Shown one piece after another: positions 1 through 9,206 of a stretch of 64,000 nt of DNA. Each line of letters starts with the position of its first letter. Position 1 is the stretch's first letter. Made by a program: the position numbers and the translations under genes. The notes beneath the pieces were generated by a model that worked only from the letters and a program-made list of their open reading frames with translations, had not been told where the DNA came from and did not search any database. The DNA is from Saccharothrix tamanrassetensis (GTDB lineage Bacteria; Actinomycetota; Actinomycetes; Mycobacteriales; Pseudonocardiaceae): contig NZ_JACHJN010000002.1 in the NCBI RefSeq assembly GCF_014203665.1, positions 806,001 through 870,000 of the forward strand, in the 5' to 3' direction.

Positions 1-1
1 C

Positions 2-550
2 AACTGGCTGCTGTCGCGGGGCGAGATCGTCACCGCGCAGACCACCATGCGCGCGATGGCCCCGATGTCCGTCCGGGACGGCGACGCGAACGGCAGCCAG
101 GTGGTGGCGTACCTGGTGGACCTGCCGGTCGGCGAACCCAACCCGGCCGTGCGGCTGCACCACGTCAGCCACGCGATGCGCGCCCACCAGGAGTCCGGCC
201 AGCAGGTGGCGGCGCAGACCCTGGTGAAGTTCTCCGGCTTCGCGCCGCCGACCCTGCACGCGTTGGGCGCGCGGGCGGCCAGCTCGTTCTCCCGGCGGCT
301 GTTCAACGTGGTGGTGACCAACGTGCCCGGTCCCCAGGTGCCGCTGTACGCGGCGGGGGCGAAGATGATCGAGATGTTCCCGGTTGTGCCCCTGGCCAAG
401 AGCCAGGCTCTGGCGATCGGCGTCACCTCGTACGACGGTGGTGTGTACTTCGGCCTGAACGCCGACCGGGACGCGATGTCCGATGTGGACGTCCTCGCGG
501 CGATGGTCGAGGAGTCGGTGGAGGAACTGATGGGAACGGTGTCTCAATGA
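2..550 (+). CDS. WS/DGAT-type acyltransferase, C-terminal part (5' end outside window)
   Basis: The reading frame is open from the window edge to the TGA at 548-550, giving about 182 C-terminal residues. The stretch TNVPGPQVPLY near position 320 is the hallmark of the C-terminal DUF1298 domain of wax ester synthase/diacylglycerol acyltransferases, which transfer acyl groups from acyl-CoA to alcohols or diacylglycerol to make storage lipids. The catalytic HHxxxDG motif would lie upstream and cannot be seen. The stop overlaps the ATG of the next gene (ATGA), so the two are translationally coupled. Family assignment is firm; the acceptor substrate cannot be told. Confidence 0.88.
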   Translation, partial: NWLLSRGEIVTAQTTMRAMAPMSVRDGDANGSQVVAYLVDLPVGEPNPAVRLHHVSHAMRAHQESGQQVAAQTLVKFSGFAPPTLHALGARAASSFSRRLFNVVVTNVPGPQVPLYAAGAKMIEMFPVVPLAKSQALAIGVTSYDGGVYFGLNADRDAMSDVDVLAAMVEESVEELMGTVSQ

Positions 551-1038
551 GGGTGTACCTGCCGGCGACCGTCGCGATGCTGCGCGACATGCTGGAGCGC
601 GGCGAGTTCACCCCGGTCGGTGGCACCGGCTTCGCGCTGACTCCCGCGCTGCGCGAGTCCTACGCGACCGGCGACACGGAGGAGCTGGAGTACTCGGCGA
701 TGCTCGACGCGGCGCGTGCGTCGCTGCGGCTGCTGGCGGCGGAGGACAAGGCGGTGCCGCGCCGGGCGGTCGTGTCGGTGGACGTGGCGGACGTGAAGCT
801 CCGCCCGGACCTGGACTTCTCGGTGGTCAAGATCGTCGGGGCGGTGCCGCTGAAGGACATCGCGGCGATCCACCTGGACACCGCCGAGGCCGAGGACGCG
901 GTCCGGGACGCCGCGGAGGTGATCGACGCGGCCGACCTGGGCGACCCCGACGCCGAGTTCGCGCTCGGCGAGGCCGAGGACCACGAGCTGGCCTGGTACG
1001 CCGTCCAGGAACTCCCCTTCGCCTTGGACCTGATGTAA
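547..1038 (+). CDS. conserved actinobacterial hypothetical protein (DUF6912-like)
   Basis: A 163-residue acidic, soluble protein beginning MRVYLPATVAMLRDML, without signal peptide or membrane segment. The opening and the length resemble a small actinobacterial family that I recall as DUF6912; no function is known to me. A central stretch (VVSVDVADVKLRP, then VKIVGAVPLKDIAAIHLD) looks like alternating strands and helices. The start ATG overlaps the stop of the acyltransferase by four bases, so it is co-translated with it. Downstream is a convergent VOC gene. Coding is certain; the family name is from memory. Confidence 0.8.
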   Translation: MRVYLPATVAMLRDMLERGEFTPVGGTGFALTPALRESYATGDTEELEYSAMLDAARASLRLLAAEDKAVPRRAVVSVDVADVKLRPDLDFSVVKIVGAVPLKDIAAIHLDTAEAEDAVRDAAEVIDAADLGDPDAEFALGEAEDHELAWYAVQELPFALDLM

Positions 1039-1048
1039 CCCCCACTCC

Positions 1049-1417
1049 TCACATGCCGGGGGCGGGCTCCCAGAGCTCGACCCGGTTGCCCTCCGGGTCG
1101 ACCACCCAGCCGAACCGGCCGAACTCCGAGTCCTCGGTCTGCGGCAGCACCTCGACGCCCCGCTCGCGCAGCCGGCCCAGCAGCGCGGCCAGGTCGTCGA
1201 CGCGCAGGTTGAGCATGGCGCGCTGCCCCGGCTCGCCGAAGTAGTCGGTGTCCTGCGCGAACAGCGCGAACGTGGTCGTCTCCGCCGCCTCCCAGTGGAA
1301 CGTCACCGCGCCGTGGTCGTTCATCGGCACGCCGAGGTGCTCGCGGTACCACCCGGCCAACCGCACGGGGTTGCGGGCGCGCAGGAACACCCCGCCGATG
1401 CCGGTCACTTTCGCCAC
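1049..1417 (-). CDS. VOC/glyoxalase superfamily protein
   Basis: A 122-residue protein from a GTG at 1417 to a TGA at 1051-1049. It has the single-module vicinal-oxygen-chelate pattern: an N-terminal strand with FLRARNPVRLAGWYREHLG, a middle RVDDLAALLGRLRERGVEV helix, and the C-terminal VDPEGNRVELWEP signature carrying the usual metal-ligand glutamate. Such proteins include glyoxalases, dioxygenases and antibiotic-binding proteins; the substrate cannot be told here. The frame stays open upstream, but the GTG gives standard family length and leaves 37 bp to the divergent pruA, so the two probably share a promoter region. Confidence 0.85.
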   Translation of the reverse strand: MAKVTGIGGVFLRARNPVRLAGWYREHLGVPMNDHGAVTFHWEAAETTTFALFAQDTDYFGEPGQRAMLNLRVDDLAALLGRLRERGVEVLPQTEDSEFGRFGWVVDPEGNRVELWEPAPGM

Positions 1418-1454
1418 GGCTGCGCACCGTACTACCGCGTGCCACGATGGCGGC

Positions 1455-3080
1455 ATGGACGCCGTCACCTCGGTACCCGAACCGGTCAACGAAACCGTCC
1501 GCGAGTACGCACCGGGCAGCCCCGAACGGGAGTCCCTGCGACGCCGGGTCGCCGAGCTGGAGGGCACCGCCCACGAGCTGACGATGACCGTCGACGGCCG
1601 GCAGCGGATGGCCGGCGGCGACCGGGTCGACGTCGTGCAGCCGCACGACCACCGGCACGTCCTCGGCGTCACGGCGCAGGCCACGAACGAGGACGTGGCC
1701 GACGCCGTGCGGGCCGCCAAGCGGGCCGCACCGGGCTGGCAGGAGCTGCCGTTCGACGAGCGCGCCGCCGTCCTGCTCAAGGCCGCCGACCTGCTCGCCG
1801 GCCCGTGGCGGGACACCCTGAACGCGGCCACGATCCTCGGCCAGTCCAAGTCGGTCCAGCAGGCCGAGATCGACTCGGCGTGCGAGCTGATCGACTTCCT
1901 GCGCTTCAACGCGCACTTCGGTCGCCGCCTGCTGGCCGAGCAGCCCGCGTCGAGCGCAGGCATGTGGAACCGGTTCGACCACCGCGCGCTGGACGGCTTC
2001 GTGGTGGCCATCACGCCGTTCAACTTCACCGCCATCGCCGGCAACCTGCCGCTCGCCCCCGCCCTGATGGGGAACACGGTCGTCTGGAAGCCGTCGCCGA
2101 CGCAGCAGCTGGCCGCGCACTACACGATGCGCCTGCTGGAGGAAGCCGGTCTGCCGCCGGGCGTGGTCAACCTCGTCACCGGCGACGGTCACGCGGTCAG
2201 CGAGGTCGCCATGGCCGACCCGTACTTCGCCGGACTGCACTTCACCGGCTCCACCAAGACGTTCAAAGCGCTGTGGCGCACCATGGCCGACCACCTGGAC
2301 AGCTACCGCGCCTATCCCCGGATCGTCGGCGAGACCGGTGGCAAGGACTTCGTCGTCGCCCACCCGTCCGCCGACCGCGGGGCTCTGGTCACCGCCCTGG
2401 TCCGCGGCGCTTTCGAGTACCAGGGCCAGAAGTGCTCCGCCGCGTCCCGCGCCTACATCGCCCGTTCCGTCTGGGCGGAGATCCGCGACCAGCTCGCGGA
2501 CGTGACGAACTCCCTGTCCTACGGCGACGTCACGGACTTCAGCCACTTCGGCGGCGCGGTGATCGACGCCCGCGCGTTCGCCAAGCACAAGGCCGCACTC
2601 GAAGCGGCACAACAGGAAGACACCGTCGAGGTGCTGGCCGGCGGCACGTGTGACGACGAGGTGGGCTACTTCGTGCGGCCCACCGTCCTGGTCGGCACCG
2701 ACCCGCAACACGACGTCTTCACCACGGAGTACTTCGGCCCCATCCTGTCCGTGTACGTCTACGAGGACGGCGACTTCGCCGACATCCTGGACGTGGTCGA
2801 CACCTCCACGCCGTACGCGCTGACCGGCGCCGTCTTCGCCACCGACCGTGCCGCCGTGGAGCAGGCCGGCCGCGCACTCCGTTACGCCGCAGGGAACTTC
2901 TACGTCAACGACAAGCCCACCGGAGCCGTCGTGGGGCAGCAGCCGTTCGGCGGCAGCCGGGGTTCGGGCACCAACGACAAGGCGGGCTCGATCTTCAACC
3001 TGCAACGCTGGATCAGCCCGCGCTCGATCAAGGAGACCTTCGTCCCGGCGACGGACCACACCTACCCGCACATGGGTTAG
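1455..3080 (+). CDS. pruA: L-glutamate gamma-semialdehyde (1-pyrroline-5-carboxylate) dehydrogenase
   Basis: A 541-residue aldehyde dehydrogenase of the P5CDH type, which oxidises glutamate semialdehyde to glutamate with NAD, the second step of proline degradation. The N-terminus carries VPEPVNETVREYAPGSPER, characteristic of stand-alone P5C dehydrogenases. Further on are the cofactor-binding ITPFNFTAIAGNLPLAPALMGN, the FTGSTKTF loop, GETGGKDF (general-base region) and FEYQGQKCSAASR with the catalytic cysteine. Length is normal for the family. ATG 1455 is chosen because the protein starts there in the usual way. No proline dehydrogenase gene is adjacent. Confidence 0.95.
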   Translation: MDAVTSVPEPVNETVREYAPGSPERESLRRRVAELEGTAHELTMTVDGRQRMAGGDRVDVVQPHDHRHVLGVTAQATNEDVADAVRAAKRAAPGWQELPFDERAAVLLKAADLLAGPWRDTLNAATILGQSKSVQQAEIDSACELIDFLRFNAHFGRRLLAEQPASSAGMWNRFDHRALDGFVVAITPFNFTAIAGNLPLAPALMGNTVVWKPSPTQQLAAHYTMRLLEEAGLPPGVVNLVTGDGHAVSEVAMADPYFAGLHFTGSTKTFKALWRTMADHLDSYRAYPRIVGETGGKDFVVAHPSADRGALVTALVRGAFEYQGQKCSAASRAYIARSVWAEIRDQLADVTNSLSYGDVTDFSHFGGAVIDARAFAKHKAALEAAQQEDTVEVLAGGTCDDEVGYFVRPTVLVGTDPQHDVFTTEYFGPILSVYVYEDGDFADILDVVDTSTPYALTGAVFATDRAAVEQAGRALRYAAGNFYVNDKPTGAVVGQQPFGGSRGSGTNDKAGSIFNLQRWISPRSIKETFVPATDHTYPHMG

Positions 3081-3126
3081 CGGTCCGGCAGGTGTGGCGC
3101 GCGGCGGAGGAGGGAAACCACCTGGG

Positions 3127-3381
3127 GTGAACCGGAGAAGACGCGAAGCCCTGGAGGCACTGGACCGCCGAATGCCGTTGCCCTTTCAGGCGTTCATGGT
3201 GTCACTGGCCGCTGTGGCGTTGCTGGCGCTGGGCATCTACCACATCGCCCTCGGAGACACACGGGCCGGCTGGTCCATGTCGGGCTTCGGCGTCCTCGCC
3301 GCGCCGTTCGCGTTCTGGTTCGCCCGCTCGGCAGGCGACCTGCGCCGCGCACGCGAGGAGGAACCCGCGCGCGGCGACTAG
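3127..3381 (+). CDS. small two-helix membrane protein
   Basis: An 84-residue protein with two predicted membrane helices (about residues 20-37 and 47-62) joined by a short loop, a basic N-terminus (VNRRRREALEALDRR) and a charged C-terminal tail. The start is a GTG at 3127, preceded by a purine-rich GGAGGAGGG some 16 bases upstream, so the site is loosely supported. I do not recognise the family. It lies 46 bp after pruA and its end overlaps the 3' end of the convergent rsgA by four bases. Confidence 0.68.
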   Translation: MNRRRREALEALDRRMPLPFQAFMVSLAAVALLALGIYHIALGDTRAGWSMSGFGVLAAPFAFWFARSAGDLRRAREEEPARGD

Positions 3382-4385
3382 TCGTACTCGTCGTACTTGC
3401 CCCGCGACTCCAGCAGCCGCCTCAGCGAGGCCAGCCGGCCGGGTGACGCCTCACCGGTCTTGACCAGTTCGTCCAGCATGCAGTCCGGGTCTGCCGGCGC
3501 GCCCAGGTGCCCGCACCCGGACGGGCACTCCTCGGCCATCGCCTTCATGTCCGGAAACGCGGCCACGATGTCGTCCGGCGTGATGTGCGCCAGCCCGAAC
3601 GACCGGATGCCCGGCGTGTCGACCGCCCACCCGCCCTCCGGCAACGGCAGCGCGACCACCTGGGTGGACGTGTGCCGCCCCTTGCCGACCCCGCTCACCA
3701 CGCCCACCGCCCGGTTCGCGTCCGGCACGAGTTTGTTGACCAGGGTCGACTTGCCCACGCCCGAGTGCCCGATCAGCGCGGAGAGCCGGTTCGCCAACCG
3801 TCCCCGCAGCTCGTCGGGGTCGACGTCCGACCGCGTCACCACCACCGGCAGGTCCAGCTCGGCGTACGCGGCCAGCAGCTCGTCGGGCGGGGCGAGGTCG
3901 GACTTCGTCAGGCACAGCAGCGGTTCCAGCCCGCCCGCGTACGCCGCGACCAGGCACCGGTCGATGAAACCCCGGCGCGGCTGGGGATCGGCCAACGCCG
4001 ACACGATCACCAGCTGCTCGGCGTTGGCCACGACCACCCGCTCGAACGGGTCGGTGTCGTCGGCGGTCCGCCGCAGCACCGACCGGCGGTCGTCCACCTT
4101 CACGATGCGCGCCAACGTGTCCGGCTGCCCGGACGTGTCGCCGACCAACCCGACCCGGTCGCCGACCACGACCGGCGTGCGCCCCAGCTCCCGCGCCCGC
4201 ATCGCGGTGACGAGGCGTTCGGGGTCGCCCTCCAGCGCACACGTCCAACGCCCGCGGTCCACGGCGACGACCATCGCCGGCACCGCGTCGGCGTGCTCCG
4301 GGCGGCGTTTGCTGCGCGGCCGGGTGCCCTTGCCCGGCCGCACCCGCACGTCGGACTCGTCCAGCCGCCGCCAGTCCTGCCCCAC
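3378..4385 (-). CDS. rsgA: ribosome small subunit-dependent GTPase A
   Basis: A 335-residue circularly permuted GTPase that acts in late 30S ribosome maturation. The sequence shows an N-terminal OB-fold region, then the G motifs in permuted order: TKSDL (G4) precedes GHSGVGKSTLVNKL (P-loop) and DTPGIRSFGL (G3). The C-terminal zinc-binding segment CPSGCGHLGAPADPDC is intact. The chosen start is a GTG at 4385, two bases after the aroA stop, so translation is probably coupled to aroA. The aroA-rsgA order is the same as Rv3227-Rv3228 in M. tuberculosis. Confidence 0.93.
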   Translation of the reverse strand: MGQDWRRLDESDVRVRPGKGTRPRSKRRPEHADAVPAMVVAVDRGRWTCALEGDPERLVTAMRARELGRTPVVVGDRVGLVGDTSGQPDTLARIVKVDDRRSVLRRTADDTDPFERVVVANAEQLVIVSALADPQPRRGFIDRCLVAAYAGGLEPLLCLTKSDLAPPDELLAAYAELDLPVVVTRSDVDPDELRGRLANRLSALIGHSGVGKSTLVNKLVPDANRAVGVVSGVGKGRHTSTQVVALPLPEGGWAVDTPGIRSFGLAHITPDDIVAAFPDMKAMAEECPSGCGHLGAPADPDCMLDELVKTGEASPGRLASLRRLLESRGKYDEYD

Positions 4386-4387
4386 GG

Positions 4388-5653
4388 TCAGCGCACTCCG
4401 AGCATCGTCGCCCACATCCCTGGGAAGTCCGGAATCGTCTTGGTGGTGGACCCGATGTCGTCGACCGAGACGCCGGGCACCACCAGCCCGATGATGGCAC
4501 CCGCGGTCGCCATCCGGTGATCCGCATAGGCCCGCCACTGCCCGCCGCGCAGCGGCCGGGGCCTGACGACCAGCCCGTCCTCGGTCTCCTCGGCGTCACC
4601 GCCCAGCCGGTTGACCTCGGCCACCAGCGCGGCGATCCGGTCCGTCTCGTGCCCGCGGATGTGCGCGACGCCGCGGATCCGCGAGGTCCCGTCCGCCAGC
4701 GCCGCCAGCGCTGCCACGGTCGGCGTCAACTCGCTCTCGTCCCGCAGGTCGACGTCCAGCCCGGACAACCGCTCCGGTCCCCGCACGGTCAGCCCGCGGT
4801 CGTCCAGCACGACGTCGCAGCCCAGGCGCGCCAGCAGGTCGCCCACCGCGCCGCCGGGCTGGGTCGTGGCCTCGGGCCAACCGGGGATGGTCACCTCGCC
4901 GCCGGTCACCGCCGCCGCCGCGAGGAACGGCATGGCGTTCGACAGGTCGGGCTCGATCCGCCAGTCCCGCCCCGCGATCGCACCCGGCTCCACCCGCCAC
5001 AGGTCGGCCGACGAGTCGTCCACGACGACACCGGCCTCCCGCAGCATCGACACCGTCATCTCGATGTGCGGCAACGACGGCACCGGCTTCCCGTCGTGGA
5101 CCACGGTCACGCCGCCCTCGTACCGCGCGCCCGACAGCAGCAGCCCGGAGACGAACTGGGAGGAGGCCGACGCGTCGATCGTGACGTCCCCGCCCGGCAG
5201 CCCGCCCTTGCCGTGCAACGTGAACGGCAGCGCCTCACCGTCGATGTCCGCGCCCAACGCCCGCAACGCGTTCAGGATCGTGCCCATCGGCCGCACCCGC
5301 GCGTGCTCGTCGCCGTCGAACACCACTTCGCCCACGGCCAGCGCCGCGGCGGGCGGCAGGAACCGCATCACGGTGCCCGCCAGCCCGCAGTCCACCGCCG
5401 CCGGCCCGCGCATAGCGTGCGGTGTGACCAGCCACGACCCGTCCGGCCCGGCGGTGATCCCGGTGCCCAGCGCCACCAGTGCCGCCGCCATCAGCTCGGT
5501 GTCCCGACTGCGCAACGGGGCGTGCAGCGCGGACGGCCCGTCGGCCAGCGCCGCCAGCACCAGGGCGCGGTTGGTGATCGACTTGGAGCCGGGCACGGGT
5601 ACCGTCGCGTGCACGGGGCCGTCGGCGGTGGGAGCGGACCACTGCGAAGTCAT
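4388..5653 (-). CDS. aroA: 3-phosphoshikimate 1-carboxyvinyltransferase (EPSP synthase)
   Basis: A 421-residue enzyme that joins phosphoenolpyruvate to shikimate-3-phosphate in aromatic amino acid synthesis. Recognisable elements are [16 protein letters not shown] near residue 20 with the substrate-binding lysine, serine and arginine, the [13 protein letters not shown] segment, and the late [19 protein letters not shown] and [14 protein letters not shown] motifs. Length is standard. ATG 5653 was chosen because homologues start close to PGSKS. It is divergent from the SRAP gene (84 bp between starts) and followed by rsgA with two bases between. Confidence 0.95.
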   Translation of the reverse strand: MTSQWSAPTADGPVHATVPVPGSKSITNRALVLAALADGPSALHAPLRSRDTELMAAALVALGTGITAGPDGSWLVTPHAMRGPAAVDCGLAGTVMRFLPPAAALAVGEVVFDGDEHARVRPMGTILNALRALGADIDGEALPFTLHGKGGLPGGDVTIDASASSQFVSGLLLSGARYEGGVTVVHDGKPVPSLPHIEMTVSMLREAGVVVDDSSADLWRVEPGAIAGRDWRIEPDLSNAMPFLAAAAVTGGEVTIPGWPEATTQPGGAVGDLLARLGCDVVLDDRGLTVRGPERLSGLDVDLRDESELTPTVAALAALADGTSRIRGVAHIRGHETDRIAALVAEVNRLGGDAEETEDGLVVRPRPLRGGQWRAYADHRMATAGAIIGLVVPGVSVDDIGSTTKTIPDFPGMWATMLGVR

Positions 5654-5737
5654 GGCCTGATGATTCCGCATCGCTTGGTCGGTGGCTCGCACCGGTGGTT
5701 CCGACGTGCGACGATGACCAATCGGAGGTGATCGGTT

Positions 5738-6499
5738 TTGTGCGGGAGGTACGCCTCGACCAAGAACCCGGCGCTGCTCGCCGCCGAGTTCGACGCGGTG
5801 GACGGCACCGAGGGCGAAGCACCCGGCCCGGACTACAACGTGGCGCCGACCAAGTCGGTGCTCGCGGTCGTGGAACGCCACCCCCGGGACGAGGAGGGCA
5901 ACCCCGACCCGGGAGTCACGGAGCGCAGCGTGCGCGTGATGCGCTGGGGTCTGGTCCCGCACTGGGCGAAGGACCTGTCCGGCGCCGCGAAGATGATCAA
6001 CGCCCGTTCCGAGAGCGTGCTGGAGAAGCCCGCCTACCGCGACTCGGCGGCCAAGCGCCGCTGCCTGATCCCGGCCGACGGCTGGTACGAGTGGCAGCCG
6101 GGGGAGGGCCGCAAGCAGCCGTACTTCATCAACCCCGGCGACGGCTCCAGCCTGGCCATGGCGGGCATCTGGTCGGTGTGGTGGAAGCAGGAGGGCGACG
6201 AGCGCAAACCGATCATCACCTGCGCCGTGCTCACCACCGACGCCATCGGCGAGATGACCCAGGTCCACCACCGGATGCCGCTGGTCCTGCCCGCCGACCG
6301 CTGGGCGGCCTGGCTCGACCCGGACAGCACCGACCCGAAGGACCTCCTCGTCCCGGACTCGGACCTGGTCGACGCCCTGGAGCTGCGGCCGGTGTCGATG
6401 AAGGTCAACAGCATCAAGAACAACGACCCGTCCCTGATGGCGGCGGTGAGCCTCACCGACGACGAGAAGCCCGAACCGACCCTGTTCGAGCTGTCATGA
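5738..6499 (+). CDS. SOS response-associated peptidase family protein (SRAP/HMCES-like)
   Basis: A 253-residue member of the SRAP family, which forms a covalent crosslink through its N-terminal cysteine with abasic sites in single-stranded DNA and so protects them. The start is a TTG at 5738 behind a good GGAGGTG at 5724-5730; this puts the catalytic Cys at position 2 (CGRYA). The other active-site elements are present: NARSES (Asn), DGWYEWQ (Glu) and VHHRMP (His). The TTG start is required, because any later start would remove the catalytic residue. Corresponds in position to Rv3226c beside aroA. Confidence 0.93.
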   Translation: MCGRYASTKNPALLAAEFDAVDGTEGEAPGPDYNVAPTKSVLAVVERHPRDEEGNPDPGVTERSVRVMRWGLVPHWAKDLSGAAKMINARSESVLEKPAYRDSAAKRRCLIPADGWYEWQPGEGRKQPYFINPGDGSSLAMAGIWSVWWKQEGDERKPIITCAVLTTDAIGEMTQVHHRMPLVLPADRWAAWLDPDSTDPKDLLVPDSDLVDALELRPVSMKVNSIKNNDPSLMAAVSLTDDEKPEPTLFELS

Positions 6500-7107
6500 C
6501 CCGCACCACCGTCGACACGCCGCACGGCCCGGCGAGGGCGGAACTGCACTGCGCCCCCGAGGGTCGTGCGGCCCTGCTGCTGGGCCACGGCGCGGGCGGC
6601 GGCATCTCCGCCCCGGACCTGGTGGCGGCGGCCCGTGCGGCGGTGGACGCGGGCGTGCACGTCGCCCTGGTGGAACAGCCCTACCGGGTGGCCGGCCGCC
6701 GGGCCCCCGCCCCCGCGAAACAGCTCGACACCTGCTGGCTGGCCGTCGCCGACGACCTGGGCGCCCGCTGGTTCGACGAGGTGCCCCTGCTGTTCGGCGG
6801 CAGGTCCTCCGGCGCCCGAGTCGCCTGCCGGACGTCCACCGAGGGCCAAGCCGTAGCGGTCCTCTGCCTGGCCTTCCCGGTCCACCCGCCCGGCAAGCCG
6901 GACAAGTCCCGCCTACCCGAACTCGACGCCGTGGAAGTCCCGGCCCTGGTGGTCCAAGGCGAGAACGACCCCTTCGGCTGCCCGACCCCGGCGCACCGCC
7001 GCGAGGTGGTCCTGCTGCCCGGCGACCACAACCTCAAAGCCGACCTGGAAGGCCTCCAACGAGCCGTGGGCGAGTGGCTCGACCGCATCCTGCGCCCCCT
7101 CGACTAG
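6496..7107 (+). CDS. alpha/beta-hydrolase family protein
   Basis: A 203-residue protein with the small alpha/beta-hydrolase layout of the KANL3/TEX30-like group: LLLGHGAGGG near residue 28 (oxyanion-hole region), GGRSSGARVACR as the nucleophile elbow (Gly-Arg-Ser-Ser-Gly), and near the end VVQGENDPFG followed by LLPGDHNLK, which supply candidate Asp and His. No signal peptide, so cytosolic. The ATG at 6496 overlaps the SRAP stop (ATGA), so the two are translationally coupled. The substrate is unknown; a link to DNA damage is only implied by context. Confidence 0.85.
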   Translation: MTRTTVDTPHGPARAELHCAPEGRAALLLGHGAGGGISAPDLVAAARAAVDAGVHVALVEQPYRVAGRRAPAPAKQLDTCWLAVADDLGARWFDEVPLLFGGRSSGARVACRTSTEGQAVAVLCLAFPVHPPGKPDKSRLPELDAVEVPALVVQGENDPFGCPTPAHRREVVLLPGDHNLKADLEGLQRAVGEWLDRILRPLD

Positions 7108-7166
7108 CCCTCAGCGCAGACCCCGCCTGCCCCGCCGGACACACCGACCCGGGTGCGCTCCGGTCG

Positions 7167-7646
7167 TCAACGGCTCGCAATCGCCGCCACAACCGCCTGC
7201 GTGAGCTTGACCAACTGATCCGGCGCGATCTCGACCTCGAGCCCCCGCCGCCCCGCCGAGCAGAAGATCGTCCCGAAGCCCTCCGCCGAGACGTCGAGCA
7301 CCAGCGGCAGCCTCTTCTTCTGCCCCAGCGGCGAGATCCCGCCCGCCACGTACCCGGTGGCACGCTCGGCAGCCGCGATCTCGGCCATCCTCGCCTTCTT
7401 CCCGCCCACCGCCGAGGCCAGCGCCTTCAGGTCCAACTGCGCGGTGACCGGGACCACCCCCACCGCCAACTTCCCGTCCACCTCCGCCACGAGTGTCTTG
7501 AACACCCGATCGGGTGAGATCCCGAGCGCCTCGGCCGCCTCCAGCCCGTAAGACTCGTGCCGGGGGTCGTGCTCGTAGGCGTGCAGCTCGTGCGCCACCT
7601 TCTGCTTGTACAGCAACGCCGTGGCAGGCGTCCCACGTCCAGCCAT
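7167..7646 (-). CDS. ybaK: Cys-tRNA(Pro)/(Cys) deacylase YbaK family
   Basis: A 159-residue editing-domain protein that hydrolyses mischarged Cys-tRNA(Pro). The sequence has the family features: [23 protein letters not shown] at the N-terminus, the [13 protein letters not shown] segment, [14 protein letters not shown] with the conserved lysine region, and [17 protein letters not shown]. Length is typical. The start at ATG 7646 is preferred over farther upstream codons because the protein then begins directly before the conserved TPA segment. It runs divergently from sigR, and the SigR-type promoter lies between the two. Confidence 0.93.
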   Translation of the reverse strand: MAGRGTPATALLYKQKVAHELHAYEHDPRHESYGLEAAEALGISPDRVFKTLVAEVDGKLAVGVVPVTAQLDLKALASAVGGKKARMAEIAAAERATGYVAGGISPLGQKKRLPLVLDVSAEGFGTIFCSAGRRGLEVEIAPDQLVKLTQAVVAAIASR

Positions 7647-7687
7647 GGGCGCGAACCCTAGTGCCCCCACCGCAGCCGCAGCACGCG

Positions 7688-7713
7688 GGAATGCCCGGCG
7701 AGGCGTTCGCGTT
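7688..7713 (+). promoter_or_regulatory. SigR (SigH)-type promoter in front of sigR
   Basis: GGAAT at 7688-7692 and GTT at 7711-7713 are separated by exactly 18 bases. This matches the GGAAT-N18-GTT consensus established for SigR of Streptomyces and, closely, SigH of mycobacteria. It would start transcription near 7720 towards sigR and implies positive autoregulation under thiol-oxidative stress. Match seen in the sequence; activity is inferred. Confidence 0.8.
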
Positions 7714-7882
7714 ACTGGTCGACGTGGCAACCGAGGTGATGGAACAGCAGGTCAGCAGGCCGAGCGCGACGAGACCGCCGCGTGGTTCGGCTCCCTGCCG
7801 ACCGGGCGACCGGCGCGTATCCTCGAATACGTCCCAGACAGCTTCAGCCACCGCGCCCAGCAGCCGGTGGGAAGGGAGCGCG

Positions 7883-8509
7883 GTGCCAGCCACGCGAACG
7901 CAGGACATGCCGACGGACGAGACAACGGCCGAACGCGTCGCGCGCTTCGAACGCGACGCGATGCCGATGCTCGACCAGCTCTACTCGGCTGCCCTGCGGA
8001 TGACCCGCAACCCGGCCGACGCCGAGGACCTGGTCCAGGAGACCTACCTCAAGGCGTACGCGGCTTTCGCGTCCTTCTCGGAGGGCACGAACCTCAAGGC
8101 CTGGCTGTACCGCATCCTGACGAACACGTACATCAACGGTTACCGCAAGAAGCAGCGCCAGCCGCTGCAGCAGCCGACCGACGAGATCACCGACTGGCAG
8201 TTGGCCCAGGCGGAGAGCCACACGTCGACCGGTCTGCGCTCGGCCGAGATGGACGCGATGGACCGGCTGCCCGACTCGGACGTCAAGGAAGCCCTCCAGC
8301 GCCTCCCCGAGGAATTCCGGATCGCGGTATACCTGGCGGACGTCGAAGGCTTCGCCTACAAGGAGATCGCAGACATCATGGGCACCCCCATCGGCACCGT
8401 GATGTCCCGGTTGCACCGGGGCCGCAGGCAGCTACGCGAACAGTTGGCCGACGTCGCCCGCGAACGCGGCTTCCTCCGCAACGGTCAATCGGAGGTGGCG
8501 GGCCGATGA
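7883..8509 (+). CDS. sigR: ECF sigma factor SigR/SigH (thiol-oxidative stress)
   Basis: A 208-residue ECF sigma factor very close to mycobacterial Sig[37 protein letters not shown] (region 2), [34 protein letters not shown], and [18 protein letters not shown] (region 4 helix-turn-helix). It is known to drive thioredoxin, mycothiol and protease genes after disulfide stress. The start chosen is GTG 7883 behind GGGAG; ATG 7907 is also possible, and an upstream in-frame ATG at 7739 lies just inside the predicted transcript (see finding). It overlaps rsrA by four bases (ATGA), the usual coupling of a sigma factor with its anti-sigma. Confidence 0.94.
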   Translation: MPATRTQDMPTDETTAERVARFERDAMPMLDQLYSAALRMTRNPADAEDLVQETYLKAYAAFASFSEGTNLKAWLYRILTNTYINGYRKKQRQPLQQPTDEITDWQLAQAESHTSTGLRSAEMDAMDRLPDSDVKEALQRLPEEFRIAVYLADVEGFAYKEIADIMGTPIGTVMSRLHRGRRQLREQLADVARERGFLRNGQSEVAGR

Positions 8510-8814
8510 GCTGCGGCGAACCCCACGAGACCGACTGCTCGGAAGTCCTCTCCGAGGTCTGGCTCTACCTCGACCACGAATGCGACGAACGTCGCAAGCA
8601 ACTGCTCCAGACCCACCTCGACGAGTGCCACCCGTGCCTGGAGCAGTACGGCCTCGACGAGCACCTCAAGGCGCTCCTGGCCAAGAAGTGCGGCGGCGAA
8701 CACGCCCCGGAGGAACTGAAACAACGCCTCCGCGCCCGCATCCACCAGGCAACGGTCGAGGTCGAGACGATCGAGGTAGAGGTAGAGGCCCGCACCACCG
8801 CAGACAACGCCTGA
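8506..8814 (+). CDS. rsrA: zinc-binding redox-sensing anti-sigma factor RsrA/RshA
   Basis: A 102-residue ZAS-family anti-sigma factor. Cys11, His37, Cys41 and Cys44 (HLDECHPC) occupy the zinc-ligand positions known from Streptomyces RsrA; oxidation of the cysteine pair releases zinc and SigR. Further cysteines sit at 3, 26 and in AKKCGG. The start ATG at 8506 overlaps the sigR stop, ensuring stoichiometric synthesis. Length and spacing are typical, and gene order matches sigH-rshA of mycobacteria. Confidence 0.93.
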   Translation: MSCGEPHETDCSEVLSEVWLYLDHECDERRKQLLQTHLDECHPCLEQYGLDEHLKALLAKKCGGEHAPEELKQRLRARIHQATVEVETIEVEVEARTTADNA

Positions 8815-8891
8815 CCCCACCCACACCCCGCGGTTCGGGCCGCGCCACGCGCGCCCGGCCAGTCGGCCGCGCGCCAGCGCACACCTCTGCC

Positions 8892-9037
8892 TCTGCGTGT
8901 CATCCCCGTATGGCCTGCCCGCAGGGAACCGCATGTGTCAAGGGCAGATCGAACCCGCGACCACCGAACACCCACATCGATCTGCCCTTGACGCATGTGG
9001 TTGTCTTTGACCTGGCCATACGGGGATGACACGCAGA
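8892..9037. repeat. nested palindromic repeat element, copy 1
   Basis: A perfect 24-bp inverted repeat forms the outer shell (8892-8915 and 9014-9037; the arms contain CATCCCCGTATGGCC). Inside is a second 20-bp inverted repeat with one mismatch (8932-8951 and 8978-8997, core CAAGGGCAGATCG). TGCCCGCAGGG follows the left outer arm. The outer shell and this flank recur, in inverse orientation, at 31758-31880, while the inner core does not. The element fills the gap between rsrA and the convergent bL37 gene. I do not recognise it as a named element. Confidence 0.85.
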
Positions 9038-9206
9038 CCACCGCCCTCAAAGCTCAAAGAGCTTCGCAGGGCTCTTGTGGAGATCCTTGGCGGTCTGCCC
9101 GTCCGGCGAGGACGCCCTTACGCCCTTCGGACGAGGCCCCGTCCGCCGAGGACGCCCTGCACACCATCCCCGCTGCGACCTCGCCCCCACCCCGCCCCAA
9201 CAACAA

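Noticed and set aside
660-3071. 803-codon open frame on the minus strand
   Set aside because: Antisense shadow of pruA and its neighbours; the translation is Arg/Gly/Val/Asp-rich with no domain, and pruA has clear motifs. Typical of very high GC DNA.
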